Shown: piece by piece, positions 36,694 through 44,235 of the stretch
How the letters are laid out: each line of letters opens with the position of its first letter
Numbering within the stretch: position 1 is the stretch's first letter
NCBI RefSeq assembly: GCF_014287795.1
Contig: NZ_JACOON010000002.1
Span: 62,001-126,000, forward strand
From: Christensenella tenuis
Lineage (GTDB): Bacteria; Bacillota; Clostridia; Christensenellales; Christensenellaceae
Length of the DNA: 64,000 nucleotides
Direction of reading: 5' to 3'
Position numbers and translations under genes: made by a program
The notes under the pieces: model-generated
Told to the model about the DNA's origin: nothing
Seen by the model: only the letters and a program-made list of their open reading frames with translations
The model's database searches: none

Positions 36694-37055
36694 AAGCTAA
36701 AGGCGTATATTGCGATGATTTGCAGCACCGGTTCCCTGTTTTAGGAATAGGGGCAAAGCGCTGGAGTCTATCCTACCCTGCGAAATATTGCCAGTGCGTA
36801 ATTTTATCCGTTATATACCGTGGAAACAAAGATTACCGCCCTATAGCGCGCTTGCACAGGAGGCATATATAAAGGACCGCGAAATCCGGAAGACAGGTTT
36901 TCAGGAGAGAGACGCGGTTCAAAAAGCACAGGCGCAGAATATTGAGTGGGGGGATGCAGGACAATGAATTTCGTAAGGAAGGGATGCAATCGTTCGAATG
37001 TGAGGCTTCGTTCATAGGAAGAAGCATAAAGAGCGAATTGTAACGAAAAGAGGAA
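36694..37055. other. 362-base gap inside the rnf operon
   Basis: This interval separates rnfA from rnfB, which are normally adjacent. No terminator or promoter is clear. One plus-strand frame is open for about 80 codons and ends at TGA near 36987. From an internal GTG near 36797 it would give a 57-residue, polar, protein-like sequence (RDREIRKTGFQERD-like composition), but no ribosome site precedes it. It may be a gene remnant, a small ORF or an RNA. Confidence 0.4.
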
Positions 37056-38045
37056 ATGAGTATGTTTGAACCGATTATCTGGTCTATCATTGTGCTGGGG
37101 GGGCTCGGCGCAGTGTTTGGGATCATGCTGGGCGTAGCGTCCAAAAAATTTGCAGTAAAAAAAGACGAGCGTGTGGTCGCGGTGCGGGAAAACCTGCCGG
37201 GCGCTAATTGCGGTGGCTGCGGATATCCGGGTTGTGACGGCCTTGCAGACGCTCTTGTGGCAGGAACGGCGGAGGTTTCAGCTTGCGCCGTGCTTTCACA
37301 GGACGATGCGAAGAAGATCGGCGAAATTCTTGGTGTCTCTGTGGGAGATTTGGTGCCCAAGGTTGCACGCATTATGTGCCTCGGGAGCGAGGGGCATTGC
37401 AAAAATAAATTTGAATACGACGGCGCGCTCGACTGCCGGGCGGCCTATGGTATTGCGGGTGGTTTTAAGGCGTGCAAATTTGCTTGCCTGGGGCTTGGGA
37501 CTTGTGCAAAGGTATGTAAATTTGATGCGATTACGATGGGGCCGGACGGCATAGCCTTTATTGACGATGAAAAATGCACGGGATGCGGCCGGTGTGTGGA
37601 ACAATGCCCGCAAAGCTCAATCGCGGTGCTCCCCAAAAATGTGGATGTCTACGTCGGTTGTACCAATACGGGACGTGGACGAGAGGTGATGGAAAATTGC
37701 AGCGCGGGCTGTATTGGCTGCGGAAAATGTGCCAATTTATGCCCGTTTGGTGCGATTACAATGGAAAACAACCTTCCTGTGATCGATCCGGAAAAATGCA
37801 GGAGCTGTTGGCTGTGCGTGGAGCAATGCCCGCGTAAATGTATCCTGACAACGAAACCTGACAAGAAAGCGAAGATCAACCGCCAGAAATGTGTGGGCTG
37901 CAACCTGTGCACCAAGGCCTGCCCGTTTGGAGCGATTGAGGGAGAACTGAAAATGACGCACACGGTAACGGATATCTGCCGTGGCTGCGGTTTGTGCGAG
38001 GAAGCGTGCAAACTGGGGGCCATTACGATGGTGCCAAAATCGTGA
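37056..38045 (+). CDS. rnfB: Rnf complex subunit B, ferredoxin-rich
   Basis: A 329-residue electron-entry subunit. It has an N-terminal membrane anchor (about 5-28), then the CxxC-type cluster motif NCGGCGYPGCDG, and a long run of ferredoxin-type motifs: CTGCGRCVEQCP, CIGCGKCANLCPF, CRSCWLCVEQCP, CVGCNLCTKACPF and CRGCGLCEEACK. The C-terminal pair makes it longer than many RnfB proteins. It accepts electrons from reduced ferredoxin. GAGGAAATG precedes the ATG. The stop overlaps the maf start. Confidence 0.96.
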   Translation: MSMFEPIIWSIIVLGGLGAVFGIMLGVASKKFAVKKDERVVAVRENLPGANCGGCGYPGCDGLADALVAGTAEVSACAVLSQDDAKKIGEILGVSVGDLVPKVARIMCLGSEGHCKNKFEYDGALDCRAAYGIAGGFKACKFACLGLGTCAKVCKFDAITMGPDGIAFIDDEKCTGCGRCVEQCPQSSIAVLPKNVDVYVGCTNTGRGREVMENCSAGCIGCGKCANLCPFGAITMENNLPVIDPEKCRSCWLCVEQCPRKCILTTKPDKKAKINRQKCVGCNLCTKACPFGAIEGELKMTHTVTDICRGCGLCEEACKLGAITMVPKS

Positions 38046-38593
38046 TTCTTGCATCTGCCTCCCCCCGCAGGCGGGATTTGCTTGCGTTGATTACGCCGGA
38101 GTTTGAAGTGGCGGTATCCGGCGCAGACGAGAGCTGCGATATAGCAGATCCCCGTAAGATGGTGCGGTTTCTTGCGGAAAAGAAGGCGGCAAGCGTCGCA
38201 CAGGATTATCCGGATGAAACGGTAATCGGCGCAGACACGGTTGTGGAAGCAGGAGGAGAGGTTTTTGGAAAACCCGCAGATTTCGAGGATGCGCGGCGTA
38301 TGCTCCGGGCGCTCTCGGGAAATGTACATTTTGTGCATACAGGCGTATGTGTGACATGCGGCGGCAGGAAGATTACGGAAGCATTTACGACAAAAGTGTT
38401 TTTCCGGCCTTTGGATCCGCAGGAAATTGAGGAATATTTGGCGCAGGAGAACGTGATGGACAAAGCGGGGGCTTATGCGATCCAGGGTTCCGCGGCCAGG
38501 TTTGTCGAGGGCATCGAGGGCTGCTTTTTTAATGTGGTTGGGCTGCCGGTTTCAGGCTTGTATGGTATGCTGAAAAAACTGGATCAGGTTTGA
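38042..38593 (+). CDS. maf: Maf-type nucleotide pyrophosphatase
   Basis: A 183-residue house-cleaning enzyme that hydrolyses non-canonical or excess nucleoside triphosphates (dTTP/UTP or m7GTP class). The N-terminal SASPRRRDLL phosphate-binding motif is diagnostic, followed by GADTVVEAGGEVFGKP and DKAGAYAIQGSAARFVEGIEG. I place the start at GTG 38042, overlapping the rnfB TGA (GTGA), because this gives the family N-terminus MILASASPRR. The frame stays open upstream within rnfB. There is no independent ribosome site, so translation is probably coupled. Confidence 0.93.
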   Translation: MILASASPRRRDLLALITPEFEVAVSGADESCDIADPRKMVRFLAEKKAASVAQDYPDETVIGADTVVEAGGEVFGKPADFEDARRMLRALSGNVHFVHTGVCVTCGGRKITEAFTTKVFFRPLDPQEIEEYLAQENVMDKAGAYAIQGSAARFVEGIEGCFFNVVGLPVSGLYGMLKKLDQV

Positions 38594-38620
38594 GCATTTG
38601 AGCGAAATAGACGTGCTTAT

Positions 38621-38649
38621 CACCCGGGAGGTATCTTCCGGGTGTTTTG
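38621..38649 (+). terminator. Intrinsic terminator after maf
   Basis: CACCCGG (38621-38627) / CCGGGTG (38638-38644) followed by TTTT. It closes the rnf-maf transcription unit. Confidence 0.85.
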
Positions 38650-38674
38650 ATTGTGCGTTTAAGCGAGACATAAC

Positions 38675-38993
38675 CCCCCGGCTATGCCGGGGGAGTTAAA
38701 AAAGCTTTAGCTTTAAGCAAAAACCTCCAATGCTAGAATGGTGCGAGTCTGGCCAACTGCATTACAAAAGCAAAGGAGGTGTCCAAATGGACAAAAATAC
38801 ATTAGGACACACAACATGGGAATGCAAATATCATGTAGTATTGGCAGAAAAGTTTCGGAGACAGGTAATATACGGAAGGATTAAAACAGATATAGGAAAA
38901 ATACTCCGCGAATTATGTGCCAGAAAAGGAATTGAAATCATAGAAGCGGAATTATGTCCAGATCATGTGCATATGTTACTGCGCATCCCCTAA
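38675..38993 (+). mobile_element. IS200/IS605-family fragment (left part)
   Basis: It begins with a perfect hairpin CCCCCGGC-TAT-GCCGGGGG (38675-38693), the subterminal structure recognised by Y1 transposases, and continues into a truncated transposase gene. No right-end hairpin was found after the truncation. The right boundary is not defined; the sequence after 38993 no longer resembles the element. Confidence 0.8.
38787..38993 (+). pseudogene. tnpA: Truncated IS200 TnpA transposase
   Basis: The first 68 residues of an IS200/IS605 Y1 single-strand transposase: MDKNTLGHTTWECKYHVVLA and the HUH motif CPDHVHMLLRIP are clear. A stop follows immediately, so the half carrying the catalytic tyrosine is missing (full length about 130-150). 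The start is fixed by AAGGAGGTG before ATG 38787. It cannot act on its own. Confidence 0.9.
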
Positions 38994-39082
38994 CAATTTG
39001 CGGGTTCATCTCTTGCATCTTAACTGCGGAGACGCTATGGTAAATACACAAAATATGGAAAGAGATTGCGGAGGAAAAGCCG

Positions 39083-39380
39083 ATGGTGCCATGGAACAGG
39101 AGGGAGTTGTGGATAGGAACCTCCCAACAGAAGTTTTCACGGATCAAAAACCTGCTTGCAGAAAATGGGGTTCCCCATGATGTTAATGTGAGGTCTACAA
39201 GCTGGTCAGGCGGAAGGGGATTTGGGGGACGGAGCGCCGGAATGATGCGCATGGGGGAGGATGCCGCGCAAGTGAATACCTATTATAATCTATGTACATA
39301 AATACGACTGCGAGAAAGCGGAGCACATGATACGAAAAGTATTGGAACAGCCAGGTTCAAACGGTGTTAAAATTGTATAA
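39083..39380 (+). pseudogene. Frameshifted small protein, duplicate of the 39511 gene
   Basis: ATG 39083 follows GCGGAGG at good spacing and encodes 72 residues starting MVPWNRRELWIGTSQQKFSR, then stops at 39299. A second frame continues from 39291 as YVHKYDCEKAEHMI to a stop at 39378-39380. One extra base (C at 39290) explains the break. The intact sense resembles the neighbour at 39511 (RRE...T...F..AK.LL and a YV.D.DY.KA ending), so these are paralogues of a small clostridial family of unknown function. Confidence 0.7.
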
Positions 39381-39510
39381 AAATTGCTGCGATTCCCTTG
39401 AAAAGAGAAATACAAGGTTCTAAAATGACAGTACACAATCCGTAATGGATTGCAGTACGCGGCGGAGCGCCGAATCCGCAGCATTTAAGATCAAGGAGGA
39501 GGATTGCAGC

Positions 39511-39723
39511 ATGATCCCACTAAGCCGGCGGGAGGTACTGGGTACGCTTTCTGCCGAAACATTTTCTGAGGCAAAGAGGCTGCTTACGGGCAGCAGTATC
39601 CTGTGTGATTACAGCATCGTCTATTGCGATCATACGGGCAGGCCGGGCGAGATGCACCATCTTTATGTCCGCGATGTGGATTATGGGAAGGCGCAGCGTG
39701 TGCTGGCAGGGCTTGGAAAATAA
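39511..39723 (+). CDS. Small conserved protein of unknown function
   Basis: A 70-residue protein MIPLSRREVLGTLSAETF..., with a C-terminal LYVRDVDYGKAQRVLAGL segment that suggests a small alpha/beta (DUF2007-like) fold. ATG 39511 is preceded by AAGGAGGAGG, so the longer frame from 39445 is rejected. It is paralogous to the frameshifted gene just upstream. No membrane or export signal. Confidence 0.75.
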   Translation: MIPLSRREVLGTLSAETFSEAKRLLTGSSILCDYSIVYCDHTGRPGEMHHLYVRDVDYGKAQRVLAGLGK

Positions 39724-39747
39724 GGGGAGATTCATCCGACGAAAACA

Positions 39748-39774
39748 GGGGCGCGGCAAGCGCCTTTGTTTTTT
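39748..39774 (+). terminator. Probable intrinsic terminator
   Basis: GGGGCGC / GCGCCTT inverted repeat around a short loop, followed by TGTTTTTT. The stem is short. Confidence 0.6.
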
Positions 39775-39857
39775 AATGTAATGTAAAGCAAACTTGGCAT
39801 TATGCTGGAAACAACGTATCATAACGGAAAGCAAACGTTCCATATGGAGGATTGGAT

Positions 39858-40067
39858 TTGAAAAACCGGCTGGAGGAAATCAGGAAGGAAAAAGGAATAC
39901 GGCAGGAAGAATTGGCGGCGGCACTCGAGGTATCCCGGCAAACAGTCAGCTCACTTGAAAATGGACGGTACAATCCATCTATCCTGTTGGCGTTCAAAAT
40001 CGCACGGTATTTCGGGATGCAGATTGAAGAATTGTTTCTTTACGAGGAGGACGAAAATGAAGAATAA
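39858..40067 (+). CDS. XRE-family regulator (small)
   Basis: A 69-residue Cro/CI-type helix-turn-helix protein, MKNRLEEIRKEKGIRQEELAAALEVSRQTVSSLENGRY..., with no effector domain. The start is TTG 39858, seven bases after GGAGG; TTG 39852 is possible. It overlaps a membrane-protein gene by 11 bases. XRE-plus-membrane-protein pairs of this kind are common in Bacillota and are usually autoregulated. Confidence 0.88.
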   Translation: MKNRLEEIRKEKGIRQEELAAALEVSRQTVSSLENGRYNPSILLAFKIARYFGMQIEELFLYEEDENEE

Positions 40068-40482
40068 AAAGGCTGTATCTATTGTTCAGGCCGCGGTTGG
40101 GGCGATCTTGCTTTTGGCAGGCCTGCTTGTATGCTCAAAGGAAGGGATGTGGGCGCAGTTTGGCGTATGCATCGGGTTTGGAGCGGCGTTTTCCGTACTG
40201 GGGATTTCAAATTTGATTTATGGCTTGCGGCTGTCGCCTGAAGAACGGGAAAAAATCGGAAAACAAAAAGAAATTGAGGTAAACGACGAACGCAACGTAC
40301 GTATCCGGGAAAGAACGGGCAACATGGTTGCCAAAATTATGACTTATGTGTTATGCGCCTTTATATTGATTCTTGCACTATACGGCGCGGATAAAACGGT
40401 GGTGCTTATGGCTGTCGGGCTTCTGGCCGTTCAATTCACTTTATTGATTGCGTGTTCCAGCTATTATTTTAAAAAGATGTGA
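40057..40482 (+). CDS. Four-helix membrane protein paired with XRE regulator
   Basis: A 141-residue protein with four hydrophobic segments in two pairs (about 5-25, 30-55, 95-112, 117-137) separated by a charged linker (EEREKIGKQKEIEVNDERNVRIRERTG). This matches a small DUF2178-like family that travels with XRE regulators. ATG 40057 follows GAGGAGG. Function unknown. Confidence 0.8.
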   Translation: MKNKKAVSIVQAAVGAILLLAGLLVCSKEGMWAQFGVCIGFGAAFSVLGISNLIYGLRLSPEEREKIGKQKEIEVNDERNVRIRERTGNMVAKIMTYVLCAFILILALYGADKTVVLMAVGLLAVQFTLLIACSSYYFKKM

Positions 40483-40490
40483 AAAAGCGC

Positions 40491-40521
40491 TTGACCTTAC
40501 CCTTGGGGCAAGCTATATACT
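40491..40521 (+). promoter_or_regulatory. MerR-type promoter with 19-bp spacer
   Basis: TTGACC (40491-40496) and TATACT (40516-40521) are separated by 19 bp. The spacer carries the perfect dyad CTT-N-CCC-N3-GGG-N-AAG (40496-40512), closely resembling CueR/multidrug MerR operators. It drives the MerR gene that starts 46 bases downstream and is probably controlled by that protein. Confidence 0.88.
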
Positions 40522-40566
40522 GGGAACATGAACCGGTTCTGATAGAAAAAGACAGGAGAACAGTTG

Positions 40567-41358
40567 ATGTTTACGATCGGAGAATTTTCAACGCTGTGCA
40601 TGGTGACAACCAAGACTTTGCGGCATTACGACCGGATTGGCCTGCTTACCCCTGCGCACACCAGCGGTGAGACGGGCTACCGTTATTATGAGGCGAAGCA
40701 GTTTCGGGATATGTTTTTCATTTTGAAGTGTAAAGAATACGGATTTACGCTCGATGAAACGGCGGAACTTCTCCATGCCGCGCCGCATGCGGTGGCGGCA
40801 CGGTTTTCCGCAAAATATGAACGGCGGAAAAAAGAAATCGTGCATCAGCAGAACCTTCTTGCGAAAATGCGGGAAGAGATTGAATTGCTCAAGAAAGGAA
40901 TTGATATCATGAGCCAGGGAGCACAGGAAGTTAAAATTGTAGAAACAAAGCCGTTTGAGATTGTAAGCGTCCGCGGCAGTATTGCCGTAAAGAATTTCGA
41001 CATACTATATGATAAGATGATTAAAATCCTGCAGGACAATAACCTACAGTGCCGGGGAGGAGTTGTCGCGCTTTACCACAGCACCGAATTTGACCCGGAA
41101 AATACAGATACGGAGGTGGGGGCAATCGTGCCGCAAAAGTGTGCCGTTTCCCGGACGCTTCCGGGCGGGCCTTGCGCAATGGCAGCCCACCTGGGAGCAT
41201 ATGCCAATCTTGGCGAAACATATGCGGCAATTGTCAAATGGATTGAAGACAATGGATACCGTATCATAAACATACCATATGAAAAATACCTCAATAGTCC
41301 GCACGAGGTGCCGGAGGAGGAACTTGTGACAGAAATTTATTTCCCGGTTGCAAAGTAA
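40567..41358 (+). CDS. MerR-family regulator with GyrI-like ligand domain
   Basis: A 263-residue protein: N-terminal MerR winged helix (FTIGEFSTLCMVTTKTLRHYD), coiled coil (about 80-120) and a C-terminal GyrI/BmrR-like effector-binding domain (about 125-263, with GGVVALYHSTEFDPENTDTEVG and HLGAYANLGETYAAIVKWIE). The layout is that of BmrR-type multidrug sensors. ATG 40567 follows AGGAGA; a TTG at 40564 is less likely. No transporter target lies directly downstream. Confidence 0.93.
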   Translation: MFTIGEFSTLCMVTTKTLRHYDRIGLLTPAHTSGETGYRYYEAKQFRDMFFILKCKEYGFTLDETAELLHAAPHAVAARFSAKYERRKKEIVHQQNLLAKMREEIELLKKGIDIMSQGAQEVKIVETKPFEIVSVRGSIAVKNFDILYDKMIKILQDNNLQCRGGVVALYHSTEFDPENTDTEVGAIVPQKCAVSRTLPGGPCAMAAHLGAYANLGETYAAIVKWIEDNGYRIINIPYEKYLNSPHEVPEEELVTEIYFPVAK

Positions 41359-41458
41359 AGCGTACGGAAAATACTGTAAGACGCCAACAAGGAACCCCGC
41401 AAAAGAGGCGGCAAAACCGCCGTGGAGCTTGGGCAGGCTGGCACTGCGCCTGACAGCG

Positions 41459-42393
41459 TCAGCTTGCTGTTTGCTCTTCTATCGCGTCGGTTTCTTTTTC
41501 AATTCCCATCAGGTTCGCGCCGGTATCCGGATCAAAAAGATGGATAAAATTTTCTTCAAAACTGAAATGAATTTTCTGGCCGATGCCCAGCGTTCCATAC
41601 GTTTTCTGGACTTCCAGCATAGGCAAACGCAAAATGATATCCTCTCCGCAAAATTGAATATGGATATAAAGCTCGCTGCTCATCATTTCGTTTACATCGA
41701 CCGTTGCCTCTATGGCGTTCCCTCCCGGCTGGGACAGGCAGGTGTTTTCCGGACGTACTCCCATCAGAAGGTCGCGTTCGGGCGCCTGGTTTTGCTGGAA
41801 GAGCTTCTGGTATTTCTCCGGCACCTGCACGCAATAGCTGCCGGCAGCCACGTAATATTTGTTGTCCTGTATTTTTAGATGTGCGGGGAAAATGTTCATT
41901 TTAGGCGTGCCGATGAATTCCGCGACAAACAGATTGGCCGGTTCGTTAAACACCTGCTGCGGCGTACCGATTTGCTGGATATGGCCATCTTTCATAATTA
42001 CGATCCGGTCCCCGAGCGTCATGGCCTCGGTCTGGTCGTGCGTCACATAGATGAAAGTCGTGTTGATACGCTGACGCAGTTTGATGATCTCCGAACGCAT
42101 CTGGTTGCGCAATTTGGCGTCCAGATTGGACAGCGGCTCGTCCATCAGGAATACCTTGGGTTCGCGCACGATGGCGCGGCCGATTGCGACGCGCTGCCTC
42201 TGCCCGCCGGAAAGAGCTTTGGGCTTGCGTTCCAGCAAATCTTCGATGCCAAGGATTTCCGCTGCCTCCCTGACCTTGGCGGCGATAACCTGCTTGTTTA
42301 ATTTTTTCAGTTTAAGCGCAAACGCCATGTTTTCAAACACCGTCATATGCGGATACAGGGCATAGTTTTGGAAAACCATAGCAATATCGAAGT
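41459..42393 (-). pseudogene. 5'-truncated sugar ABC transporter ATPase (UgpC/MsmK type)
   Basis: The frame carries the C-terminal three quarters of a CUT1 ATPase: Q-loop MVFQNYALYPHMTVFENMAF, signature LSGGQRQRVAIGRA, Walker B VFLMDEPLSNLD, H-loop YVTHDQTEAM and a TOBE-type regulatory domain. The first 80 or so residues, including Walker A, are missing. Upstream of about 42393 the sequence abruptly becomes antisense to a rhamnosidase fragment. Without Walker A it cannot hydrolyse ATP. Confidence 0.88.
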
Positions 42394-42562
42394 GTTGAGC
42401 ATTTACGGACAAATTTCCTGCCAATGGAAATGCGAAGGAGGCCGGTTCGTGCTGGAAGCGGCGGTTCCCTTTAATACCAGCGCAACCGTGGTGCTTCCCA
42501 GCGGAGAGGTAAAGGAAGTGGATTGCGGAAGCTATCGTTTTGAAGAGCCGTATATGGTATAA
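42394..42562 (+). pseudogene. Alpha-L-rhamnosidase C-terminal remnant
   Basis: The plus-strand frame reads IYGQISCQWKCEGGRFVLEA, then VPFNTSATVVLPSG and GSYRFEEP, ending at 42562. This is the C-terminal beta-sandwich domain of family 78 alpha-L-rhamnosidases (family knowledge: GxISSxWxxxGGxFxLxVxVPxNTxATVxLP). Only about 55 residues remain. It is joined head to head with the ATPase remnant at about 42390. Confidence 0.8.
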
Positions 42563-42636
42563 TACGATAAGCGGAATTTCCGGGCAATTGACAACAGGCA
42601 GCGGGCTGCCGCGCACAGAAGCGGGGGGAAAAGAAC

Positions 42637-43662
42637 ATGAAAGCAGCGGTGTTTTATGGAAAACAGGATATCAGGATAGAAGACATCCCGATGCCGAAAG
42701 TGGGCGATGACGATGTCCTCATCCGCGTGAAGGCCTGCGGCGTATGCGGCACAGACGTACATATTTATCATGGGAACCAGGGATCGGCAGATGTGGTTCC
42801 GCCACGCGTGCTGGGGCACGAGTTTTCCGGGATGGTCGAAGAAGTTGGAAAAAACGTGACGGAGTTCCAGCCCGGGGACCGTGTGTGTGCAGACCCGAAT
42901 AAACTCTGCGGCGCATGCTATTACTGCCGCAGCGGAATCGGGCATTTTTGCGAACATATGACTATTTACGGCGTGAGCGAAAACGGTGGTTTTGCGCAGT
43001 TCTGTAGTGTGAATAAAAGCCAGGTGTTAAAGCTTGCCGCATGGACGGCGTATCATGAAGGCGCAATGGCGGAGTCGGTATCCTGCTGCCTACACGGTAT
43101 GGACATGTGCAATATCAAATCCGGACAAAAGGTAGCGGTGATCGGCGGAGGCATGATTGGGCTGATTATGATACAGCTCGCGGTGATTGCCGGGGCATCC
43201 CGGGTAGCGCTGATCGAGCCGGTTGAGGGAAAGCGGAAAATGGGTGAGAAGCTGGGCGCGGCAGTATGTATCGACCCGGCTTCGCAGGACGTACGGGGCG
43301 AACTTGAAAAAAGCGGAATAGACCGCCTCGACGCGGTCATCGAGTGCGTGGGCCTCCCGGAGACGATGGAACAGGCGATTGAACTTGCGGGCAGGAAATC
43401 TGTGGCAATGCTGTTTGGCCTTTCGTCTCCCGAAGCTACGATTACAGTAAAGCCTTTCGACCTTTTTCGCCGGGAGGTGGATATCAAAGCGTCTTACATC
43501 AATCCCTATACGATTGACAGGGCGGCGGAGCTTATCAATTCGCGGCGTATCGACGTAGGATTTATGCAGTGTGATCCGCTTCCGCTGGAACGCCTCGCGG
43601 ATGCGGTTTCCGATCCTGAACTGCGCAGGCAGGGAAAGCTAATCATCGATCCTGCCTTGTAA
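42637..43662 (+). CDS. Zinc-dependent medium-chain alcohol/polyol dehydrogenase
   Basis: A 341-residue MDR-family enzyme. Catalytic zinc ligands are Cys in ACGVCGTDVH and the GHEFSG histidine/glutamate; structural zinc is bound by the four-Cys lobe CGACYYCRSGIGHFC. NAD fold: AVIGGGMIGLIMIQLA. Closest in pattern to sorbitol/threonine/galactitol dehydrogenases; the exact substrate cannot be told. It lies next to sugar-gene remnants, so polyol or sugar-alcohol oxidation is plausible. It is monocistronic with a terminator. Confidence 0.9.
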   Translation: MKAAVFYGKQDIRIEDIPMPKVGDDDVLIRVKACGVCGTDVHIYHGNQGSADVVPPRVLGHEFSGMVEEVGKNVTEFQPGDRVCADPNKLCGACYYCRSGIGHFCEHMTIYGVSENGGFAQFCSVNKSQVLKLAAWTAYHEGAMAESVSCCLHGMDMCNIKSGQKVAVIGGGMIGLIMIQLAVIAGASRVALIEPVEGKRKMGEKLGAAVCIDPASQDVRGELEKSGIDRLDAVIECVGLPETMEQAIELAGRKSVAMLFGLSSPEATITVKPFDLFRREVDIKASYINPYTIDRAAELINSRRIDVGFMQCDPLPLERLADAVSDPELRRQGKLIIDPAL

Positions 43663-43670
43663 AAACATGA

Positions 43671-43700
43671 AAAGCGGAAGCGGCAGCTTCCGCTTTATTG
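43671..43700 (+). terminator. Intrinsic terminator
   Basis: AAAGCGGAAGC (43671-43681) / GCTTCCGCTTT (43686-43696), then ATTG. Perfect 11-bp stem with a 4-base loop. Confidence 0.85.
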
Positions 43701-43761
43701 CATAGGCATCCTTTCTTTTCCTGAAAATCGTGGTATAATAAATGCTGCGTGAGGTGAAACA

Positions 43762-44211
43762 GTGGCATTAAGGGAAATCAGGACGTTTGACGACGAAATA
43801 TTGCGTAAAAAAAGCAGGGAAGTAAGGGAAGTAACGGACCGCGTCCGTACCCTTTTGGATGATATGGCGGAAACGATGTACCATGCGGAAGGCGGAGGGC
43901 TTGCCGCGTGCCAGATTGGTATTTTGAAACGCCTCGTTGTCATTGATGTAGGAGAAGGGCTCATCAAGCTCGTAAATCCGGAGTTTGTGCTTCGGGAAGG
44001 CGAGCAGATTGTGGAGGAAGGCTGCCTCAGCTTTCCGGACGTATGGGGCAAGTTAAAACGCCCGGAACGGGTGATCGTCCGCGCACTCGATGAAAACGGA
44101 GAGGAGATTACCGTGGAAGGGACGGGTTTGCTTGCAAAATGCCTGTGCCATGAGCTTGACCATCTGGATGGAATCGTGTTTAAAGATAAGCTGATTGAAT
44201 TTACGGAATAA
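43762..44211 (+). CDS. def: Peptide deformylase
   Basis: A 149-residue metalloenzyme that removes formyl groups from nascent proteins. All three motifs are present: GGGLAACQIG (motif 1), EEGCLSFPD with the metal-ligand Cys (motif 2) and CHELDHLDG with two His ligands and the catalytic Glu (motif 3). The start is GTG 43762. Short C-terminus, as in type 1/3 clostridial enzymes. Confidence 0.96.
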   Translation: MALREIRTFDDEILRKKSREVREVTDRVRTLLDDMAETMYHAEGGGLAACQIGILKRLVVIDVGEGLIKLVNPEFVLREGEQIVEEGCLSFPDVWGKLKRPERVIVRALDENGEEITVEGTGLLAKCLCHELDHLDGIVFKDKLIEFTE

Positions 44212-44234
44212 AAAAGGCCCCCCGGCCTTTTTTA
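44210..44234. terminator. Bidirectional terminator
   Basis: AAAAAAGGCC / GGCCTTTTTT with a CCC loop lies between the convergent def and FUSC genes. Confidence 0.9.
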
Positions 44235-44235
44235 T

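Noticed and set aside
36804..36989. 61-codon minus-strand frame in the rnf gap
   Set aside because: No ribosome site, low-quality composition; the opposite strand gives the more protein-like reading.
36833..37402. 189-codon minus-strand frame across the rnfA-rnfB gap
   Set aside because: It runs into antisense rnfB, has no ribosome site, and its sequence does not resemble a protein family.
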